Shown piece by piece: positions 41,625 to 64,000 of a stretch of DNA of 64,000 nt; within the stretch, counting starts at the first letter, position 1, and every line of letters begins with the position of its first letter. The notes beneath the pieces were generated by a model. That model was not told the origin of the DNA, searched no databases, and was given only the letters and a program-made list of their open reading frames with translations. The stretch is from contig JADJGV010000019.1 of assembly GCA_016707895.1 (NCBI GenBank), forward strand, positions 62,001 to 126,000. The letters run 5' to 3'. Origin of the DNA: Myxococcales bacterium (lineage in GTDB: Bacteria > Myxococcota_A > Polyangia > Haliangiales > Haliangiaceae). The translations under genes were made by a program, and so were the position numbers.

Positions 41625-43541
41625 TCAGATCGAGATCGTCGCCAGCTCGCCCTTCTTGTTCGAGATGTACCAATCGAACATCAGGCGGGTGACCCACACG
41701 TTGACGAACAGCGTGGTGGCGATGCCGATGAGCAGCAGCACCGCGAAGCCGTGGATCGGCCCGCTGCCGTACTGCAAGAGCACCCAGCCGGCGGCGGCGG
41801 TCGTGAGCTGACCGTCGAGGATCGACGAGAACGCCCGCGAGAAGCCGATGTCGACCGCGCCCTTGACCGACTTGCCCAGCAGCAGCTCGTCGCGGATGCG
41901 CTCGTAGATGAGGATGTTGCCGTCGACGCCGAACCCGATCGTCAGCACCAGCGCGGCGATGCCGGGCAGCGACAGGTTGGCGCCGAACATCGCCATGACC
42001 ATCAGCTGCAGGAGGATGTTGATCGCGGTGCCGGCCATCGCGATGACCCCGGCGCCCCGGTAGATGAAGCCCATGATGGCCATCACCAGGATCCCGCCGA
42101 GCCCGAAGGCGAGCTGGGCCTTGCCGACCGCGTCGCGGCCCAGCGTCGGCCCGAGCAGCGACACCTTCTTCTCGACCAGCGGCGCGGGCAGCGAGCCGGT
42201 CTTGAGCACGTTGACCAGGCCGGTCGCCTCGGTCTCCTGCTGCTCGGGGTTGGCGCCGCCGACCGTGATGGTCGAGCGCCCCTGGCGGATGGCGCCCTGG
42301 ATCACCGGCGCCGAGCTGATCTTGTCGTCGAGGATGATCGCCATCTTCTTGCCGACGTTGGCCGCGGTCAGGTCGCCGAACAGGCGGCCGCCGTAGCGGT
42401 TGAAGTCGACCACCACCTCGGGGCGACCGGTGGTCTGGTCCCAGGTGGCCATGGCGTTGGACACCGCGCTGCCGGTGAGCCGCACGGCGCGCTCGAGGTA
42501 GTAGGTGCGCCAGAACGGGCGGGTCTCCCCGCTCTCGCTGCCCTGCTGCGGCTCGGTGTACTCGAAGGCGAACTGGTAGTCGTCGCCGGCCTTCATGCTC
42601 GGATCCTCGGCCGCGAGCTTGGCGAGGTAGCGCTCGAGGATGCGCCGACCGCTGACGTTGCAGGTGATCTTGTTGTTGACGACCTTGGTCTTGTCGTAAC
42701 AGTTCATCGCCCGCGCTTCCTCGACGCTCAGCACCTCGTCGCGATCCGAGGCGATCAGGAAGTAGTCGAGGAACTCGTCGCCGCTCTTGTCGGCGGTCCA
42801 GCTGTCGGCGTAGGCCTTGATGCCCTGATCGATCGCCTCGGGGTCCTTGGGCGAGTCCGCCGGCCCGACCTTGCGGAAGATCGCGCGCATGACGTCGTTG
42901 TTGTTGGCGACGATCTTGAACTCGAGCTTGGCGGTGCGGGCGATCAGCTCCTTGATGCGGTTGGTCGACTCCTCGGCGAGCCCGGGCAGCTCGACGATGA
43001 TCTGGTCGTCCTTGCGGATCACCGTGCGCTCGGCGACGCCGTCCTCGTCGACGCGCTCGCGCACCGTCTTGACCGCCTGCTCGAGCGCGCCGCGGCGCAC
43101 CGAGTCGGCGTAGGACGAGGCGATGCGCATGCACAGCGTCGTCGCCGCGTCCTCGCTGCACGGGCGGGCCTGCAGGATCCCGGCGTAGTCCGAGCCGATC
43201 AGCTTCTCGACGTCGGCCTTCTTGGCCGGATCGGTGAGCTTGACGTTCAGCGCGCCGGGCGCCACCGACGGGGTCGAGATCGCTGCGGCGACCTGCTTCT
43301 CGCCCAGCTTGATCTCGAGGTCGCGCTTGATCTCGGAGGCCTTGTCGTCGACGGCGACGTCGAGGTCGATGCTGTAGACGAACTGCGCGCCGCCCTTCAG
43401 GTCGAGCCCGAGGTTGATCTTCTTCTCGAAGTAGTACCAGGACGGCAGCGCGTCACCGACGAACGTCGGCAGGAGGTACAGCACGCTGAACACCATGATG
43501 GTGACGAACGCGAGCGTGCGGTTGCGAAGCGACGGATTCAT
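41625..43541 (-). CDS. secD: Protein translocase subunit SecD
   Basis: A 638-residue partner of SecF. TM1 is at about residues 8-25, then LGLDLKGGAQFVYSID, the conserved D-L-x-G-G motif, followed by a large periplasmic P1 domain. KKVSLLGPTLGRDAV and IGFGVDGNILIYERIRDEL near the end are the conserved motifs of the helices that conduct protons. The length is close to the E. coli protein. Order yajC-secD-secF on the minus strand is the common arrangement. A weak Shine-Dalgarno (GAGG) precedes the ATG; 62 bp separate it from yajC. Confidence 0.96.
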   Translation of the reverse strand: MNPSLRNRTLAFVTIMVFSVLYLLPTFVGDALPSWYYFEKKINLGLDLKGGAQFVYSIDLDVAVDDKASEIKRDLEIKLGEKQVAAAISTPSVAPGALNVKLTDPAKKADVEKLIGSDYAGILQARPCSEDAATTLCMRIASSYADSVRRGALEQAVKTVRERVDEDGVAERTVIRKDDQIIVELPGLAEESTNRIKELIARTAKLEFKIVANNNDVMRAIFRKVGPADSPKDPEAIDQGIKAYADSWTADKSGDEFLDYFLIASDRDEVLSVEEARAMNCYDKTKVVNNKITCNVSGRRILERYLAKLAAEDPSMKAGDDYQFAFEYTEPQQGSESGETRPFWRTYYLERAVRLTGSAVSNAMATWDQTTGRPEVVVDFNRYGGRLFGDLTAANVGKKMAIILDDKISSAPVIQGAIRQGRSTITVGGANPEQQETEATGLVNVLKTGSLPAPLVEKKVSLLGPTLGRDAVGKAQLAFGLGGILVMAIMGFIYRGAGVIAMAGTAINILLQLMVMAMFGANLSLPGIAALVLTIGFGVDGNILIYERIRDELLLGKSVKGAVDIGFSRAFSSILDGQLTTAAAGWVLLQYGSGPIHGFAVLLLIGIATTLFVNVWVTRLMFDWYISNKKGELATISI

Positions 43542-43603
43542 AGGAGCGACCTCGAAGACCTGTCCACCGGGCGCGCGCGCCCGGACCGAAGCGAAGCGAG
43601 AAC

Positions 43604-43930
43604 TCAGGCAGCCTTGGACTCGCCCTTGTCCTTGTCGTCCTTGTCGCCCTTGTCCTTGTCATCGGACTTGGCCGACCAGGTGTTCTCGATGTACGCGCGC
43701 GGCACCCGCACGCGGACCTTCTCCTGGATCTCGAGGACGACGATCTCGCCCGGCTGCACGCCGGTGATCGTGCCGATGATGCCGCCGCGCGTGATCACCA
43801 CCGCGCCCTTGCCGAGCTTGTTGAGCATCTCCTGATGCTCCTTCTGCTTCTTGGCCTGCGGGCGGATGATCAGGAGCCAGAAGACTCCGAAGATCAGCAG
43901 CATCATGATGGGCATCTGCATCGCGGCCAT
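43604..43930 (-). CDS. yajC: Preprotein translocase subunit YajC
   Basis: A 108-residue single-pass protein. MAAMQMPIMMLLIFGVFWLL is the N-terminal helix; IIRPQAKKQKEHQEMLNKL is the conserved signature after it. GGIIGTITGVQPGEIVVLEI follows, and the C-terminus is Lys/Asp-rich. It assists SecDF. ATG 43930 is set by the AAGGAG Shine-Dalgarno 5 nt upstream; a start at 43993 would add about 21 unlikely residues. It begins the yajC-secD-secF operon. Confidence 0.94.
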   Translation of the reverse strand: MAAMQMPIMMLLIFGVFWLLIIRPQAKKQKEHQEMLNKLGKGAVVITRGGIIGTITGVQPGEIVVLEIQEKVRVRVPRAYIENTWSAKSDDKDKGDKDDKDKGESKAA

Positions 43931-43964
43931 GGCGGCTCCTTCAAGTTCCCGAAAAAGTTGTGGG

Positions 43965-43993
43965 TGAGTAGCACCCGCGCCGTCGGGGGTCAA
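43965..43993 (-). promoter_or_regulatory. Sigma70-like promoter for yajC-secDF
   Basis: On the minus strand TTGACC (-35, 43993-43988) and TACTCA (-10, 43970-43965) are 17 nt apart, with a leader of about 28 nt carrying the yajC Shine-Dalgarno. The further 160 bp up to tgt hold nothing else clear. Confidence 0.5.
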
Positions 43994-44152
43994 GACATAC
44001 GGCCGATGGCGACAAGACGCCAGCCCGACGTTCGGCTAGGCGCCCGCCGATCGGACGCAAGTGATTGCACGGAAACAGTGTTCGCCCCCACCGAATTGCC
44101 AAGATTCGGGAAGCGGGGACCCGATCCGGGCCCCCAGGCGACCGACCGGGAT

Positions 44153-45246
<1,094 letters not shown>

Positions 45247-45250
<4 letters not shown>

Positions 45251-46317
45251 GGGGCCTCGCGGCGGACCAGCATGGCGTCGCCGTAGCTGAAGAAGCGGTA
45301 GCCGGCGGCGACCGCGTGGCGGTACGCGGCCATGACCCGGTCGTAGCCGGCGAACGCCGCCACCAGCATCAGCAGCGTCGACTCGGGCAGGTGGAAGTTG
45401 GTGACCAGCGCGTCGACGATCTGGAAGCGGTAGCCGACGCCGGGCCGGATGAACAGCGACGTGGCGCCGGGGCCGACCGCGACCTGGCGCGGGCCGGTGG
45501 CGGCGCTCTCGAGGGTGCGCACGACGGTGGTGCCGATCGCGACCACCGGGCGGCCGCTGGCGATCAGCGCCGCGGTGGCGGCGGGGACGTCGTAGCGCTC
45601 GACGTGCATCGCGTGGGCGGCGAGCTCGTCGACGCGGATCGGCGCGAAGGTGCCGAGCCCGACGTGCAGCGTGACGGTGGCGATGGTGCCGCCGCGGGCG
45701 GCGATGGCGTCGAGCACGGCCCGGGTCAGGTGCAGGCCGGCGGTGGGGGCGGCGACCGCGCCCGGCGCGCGGGCGTAGACGGTCTGGTAGCGCTCGGCGT
45801 CGACGGCGTCGGGGCCGGCGGCGCGCTCGATGTACGGCGGCAGCGGCAGCTCGCCGATGCGGTCGAGCAGCGCGTAGACCTCGGCCGCCGAGCCGGCCGG
45901 CACCGCGATCGTGAGCGCCCCGCCCTCGCCGCGCTCGGACGCGACCCGCAGCGCGACCGCGGGATCGCGGTCGGCGGTGATCGGATCGCCGGGGTGGAGC
46001 TTGCCGCCGGCGCGCACCAGGCAGCGCCAGCCGACGTGGCCGGGCGGCACCGCGGCGTCGGCGGCGGCCGGCTCGACGAACAGCACCTCGGCGGCGCCGC
46101 CCGACGGTCGGCGGCCGTGGACCCGGGCCGGGACGACGCGGGCGTCGTTGACGATCACCACCGGCTCGGGCGGCAGGTGATCGATCAGCGCCGGGAACCG
46201 CGCGTCGATCAGCGGATCGCCCACCACCAGCAGCCGCGAGCCGTCGCGGGTCGGCGCCGGCGCCTGCGCGATCTGCCCGGGCGGCAGCTCGAACGCGAAG
46301 TCGGCCTTGGTGTGCAT
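45247..46317 (-). CDS. queA: S-adenosylmethionine:tRNA ribosyltransferase-isomerase
   Basis: A 356-residue enzyme that moves the ribose of SAM onto preQ1-tRNA to form epoxyqueuosine. FELPPGQIAQAPAPTRDGSR is the conserved N-terminus; YQTVYARAPGAVAAPTAGLH and NFHLPESTLLMLVAAFAG are family signatures. The length is typical. It is first in the queA-tgt operon and divergent from the HEAT-repeat gene, with 60 bp between starts. A weak CTTGCG/CTACCC pair may serve as its promoter but is not convincing. Confidence 0.97.
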
Positions 46318-46365
46318 GGAGCCGGTTTGGGTAGAACAACTCCTGCTCCGCCGCAAGCGCCGCGG

Positions 46366-46371
46366 TAGGCT
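46366..46371 (+). promoter_or_regulatory. Putative -10 hexamer (TAGGCT) 6 nt before ATG 46378
   Basis: Exact leaderless spacing before the HEAT-repeat gene, in a divergent region where no stop codon can explain the TAG. Confidence 0.5.
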
Positions 46372-48847
46372 GCGCGCATGCGATCGATGGTCGTCCTCGG
46401 GATCGCGGCCCTGCCCGCGCTGGCCCACGCCGATCCGTCGGCCACGCTGACGGCCGACGTCGACGGCGACGGCGCCGCCGACACGCTGCGCCTCGAGCCG
46501 CCCGGCCAGCTGACGATCGAGTTGGCCAAGGGCGGCGGCCAGCTGGTGCCGTTCGCGGCGTCGGGCGAGCTGACCGAGGCACGGCTGGCGGCCGGCGGCC
46601 CGCCGAGCGCGCGGGTGGTGGTGGCGACGGCGCGGATCGGCCGGCGCTGGGAGGCGGTGGCGCTGGGCGCGACCCGCCCGGGCGCGGCGCTGGCCGAGCT
46701 GTGGCGCGGGCCGGTCGGGCCGACCGACGACGACGAGTACGAGCAGTGGCTCGACGCCGACGCCGGCGGGCTGGTGCGCTACCAGGCCCGCGCCGATCAG
46801 CGGCGCTGCGACGGCGCGGCGATCGCGCTGTTCCGCGAGCGCTGGGACGCCAAGGCCAAGGCGTTCGTGCCGGCGGGCGCGGCGACGGTGGCGCCGCCGG
46901 CGGGCGCCGCGGCGGTGCGCGCCGTGCCGACCGGGCCCGGGCTGCCGGCCGGCTGGTACCGCGCGGCGACGGCGTCGGCGGCGGCCGGCGCCACCGACGC
47001 CGGCATGCTGACCGCGCCACGGGCGCTGGGCGACGGCGATCCGGCGACCGCGTGGCGGAGCCCAGCCGGCGACGACGGCGTGGGCACGGTGTGGGGCTTC
47101 CGCGCGACGGTGAGCGGCGGCAAGGCCGCGGCGATCCGCGTGGTGCCCAGCGGCGACGGCGACCCGCAGGCGGCGCGGCCGGCCCGGCTGATCGTGCTGG
47201 CGGCGACCGGCGCGGCGACGATCGACCTGCCCGATCCGATCGCCACCCGCGCGCCGCGCGGCCAGGCGTACACCGCGCAGCTTCCGACGCCGCTCGACGG
47301 CTGCGTGTCGATCGTGCTGGCCGACGTGTACCGCGGCCGCGGGCGCGGCGCGGCCACCGCGATCGCCGAGCTGGCGGTGATCGCCGACGTCGAGCAGACG
47401 CCCGAGGGCGCGGGGCCGATCTTGACCGCGCAGGTGGCGGCCGGCGGGCTGGCCGGCGAGTCGGCGGCGCGGATGCTGGTGGCGCAGGGCGCGCCGGCGG
47501 TGGTGGCGATCCGCGCGGCGCTGGTCGGCGCGACCGGCGACGCGCGGCGGCGGCTGTGGCTGGCGCTGATCCAGATCCGCGATCCCGGCGTGGCCGGGCC
47601 GCTGGCCGAGGCGCTGACCGCCGGCGAGGTGCCCGAGGACCGCGCGGGGGCGGCGGCGGCGACGCTGGCGGCGATCGGCGGCGACGGCCAGCGGGTGCTG
47701 GTCGAGCTGATCGGCGGCCGCGCGCCATCGGCCGTGCAGCAAGCGGCGGTCGACGCGCTGGCGGCGGTCGACCTGCCGGCGCTGGCGGCCCGCGCCGGCC
47801 ACGGCGACGCCGCGACCCGGGCCCGGCTGGCGCGCGCGGTGGCCACGCTGCCGATGGCGACGCTGATCGGCCTGGCCCGCGCCGCGCCCGACGACGCGGC
47901 CGCCGCGGACCTGTGGCGCGCGCTCGGGCTGGCGGCGGCCGACGCCGCGCCCGCGGATCGCGCGGCCGCGATCGCCGAGTTGCTGGCGGCGCTGGCCAAC
48001 GCCGGCAAGAGCTACGCGCTGCGCTACCGGCTGCTGGGCGCGCTGGCGCCGATCGCCGACGGCGCGGCGCTGGCCACGGTGACCGCGGCGATCGCGCGCT
48101 TGCCCGACGCGCCGGCCGGCCACGCGCTGGCGCGGGTGGCGGCCCGCGGGCTGGCCGCGAACCCGGCGGCGGCCGACGCGCTGGTGGCGCTGGTGGCGGC
48201 GCGCGATCCTGGCACGCGGCTCGAGGCGGTGCGCGGGCTGACCGCCGCGGCGAGCGACCCGCGCGGCGACGACGCGATCGCGGCGGTGCTGGCCGGCGAC
48301 GACTGGCCGGCGCTGCGGCAGGCGGCGGCGGCCGGGCTGGGCCAGCGCTGCGCGCGACCGGCGCCGGCGGCGGCGCTGATCGCGGCGGTCGACGCCGACG
48401 CCCACGTGCCGGTGCGGGTCGAGGCGGTGGCGGCGCTGGGCCAGTGCCCGAGCCGCGCCGTCGACGCGCGGCTGCTGGCGTGGGTCGACGACGGCGCGCA
48501 GCCGGTGCCGGTGCGCGACCGCGCGCTGGCCGCGTACGGCGAGCGGCCCGGCGCCGAGGTCGCGGTGCTGGCGCGGTTCGCGGCGTGGCGCGGCCAGGCG
48601 TTCTCCGACGACGTCGCGCTGCGGCTGGCGATCCGCGCGGCGACGGTGCTGGGCGCGCGCGGCGCGGCGATGGCCGGCCCCGAGCTCCTGGCCGCGGCGC
48701 GCGACACCGCGTTCCCCGAGCTGGCGGCGGCGGCGGTGCGCGCGCTGGGCGCGCTGGGGCCGGCCTGCCCCGCCGAGGCCGCCGCGGTGCTGCGCGGCCT
48801 GGTCGGCGCCGACGATCAGATGCTGGCGCTGGCCGCCCGGGCGGCGA

Positions 48848-60160
<11,313 letters not shown>

Positions 60161-60374
60161 GGCGGTGGGGGCGCGCGCGGTCACCACGCGCCCACGCGTG
60201 GCGACCTCGGACGCTCGCCGATGCTACCGCCACGACCGTCGCGCGAACAACGCGCCGACGCCGCAACTTGGGCGCGGCGGATCCGGAGTGGCGTGTCGTT
60301 TTTCCCGCGCGATCGCTCGACATCCGCCGGGGCGATCGCTTGTCGCGGTGGCGTGGGTCGGGTATGGCTCCGCG

Positions 60375-64000
<3,626 letters not shown>

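Overview
The window is a 64 kb piece of a very GC-rich chromosome, roughly 73-75 % by eye. It carries about 46 protein genes, packed tightly, often with 1-11 bp overlaps and many GTG starts. I see no rRNA, tRNA, insertion sequence, prophage or CRISPR array. Many lipoproteins with lipoboxes, MopE-type metal-binding motifs, FHA-domain proteins, a very large TPR protein, outer-membrane beta-barrels and Mla-type proteins suggest a Gram-negative Myxococcota (former Deltaproteobacteria), perhaps a Haliangium/Kofleriaceae-like lineage. That assignment is inference from gene content and composition, not from a marker-gene search.

Layout. 1-1.4 kb: a truncated glycerophosphodiester phosphodiesterase behind aspartate kinase (minus). 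1.4-9.3 kb: a plus-strand run of a TPR-like lipoprotein, a SAM methyltransferase, then a multiheme lipoprotein cytochrome, an outer-membrane beta-barrel, a second multiheme cytochrome and a small membrane protein. The last four are translationally coupled and look like a porin-cytochrome electron conduit. 9.4-12.3 kb: a lipoprotein, a zinc-ribbon/FHA/winged-helix regulator and a DUF481 barrel. 12.4-18.7 kb (minus): a MarR regulator, a DUF962 membrane protein, a cupredoxin-like lipoprotein, two unknowns, an M15 peptidase and a large secreted lipoprotein with a PPC-like tail. 19-28 kb: an FHA-CpaF-like ATPase, a GH113-like hydrolase, a TPR protein, an SDR, an S37-like peptidase and ychF. 28-33 kb (minus): two MCE/MlaD proteins behind a small lipoprotein, a MopE-motif lipoprotein and hairpin repeats; then a plus-strand EF-hand protein. 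33-37 kb: gcvP with an array of twelve CCCACGTGGG palindromes upstream, then a STAS/zinc-ribbon protein. 37-40 kb: a beta-barrel with an Arg/Asp-rich linker, an unknown plus-strand protein and a PGYG-repeat membrane protein. 40-46 kb (minus): yajC-secD-secF preceded by queA-tgt. 46-60 kb: a HEAT-repeat secreted protein and a 3770-residue TPR giant. 60-64 kb: a heterodimeric ABC exporter pair, the second cut by the window edge.

The two most interesting signals are the cytochrome-porin-cytochrome operon, which may move electrons across the outer membrane, and a recurring TAnnnT hexamer placed 6 (sometimes 7-9) nt before start codons that have no Shine-Dalgarno sequence. The second suggests widespread leaderless transcription. 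Genes with good Shine-Dalgarno sites (yajC, the MopE-type lipoprotein, the FHA-ATPase) instead have recognisable TTGAC -35 boxes further upstream. The palindrome array before gcvP and the paired hairpins around 30.8 kb are further unexplained structures.
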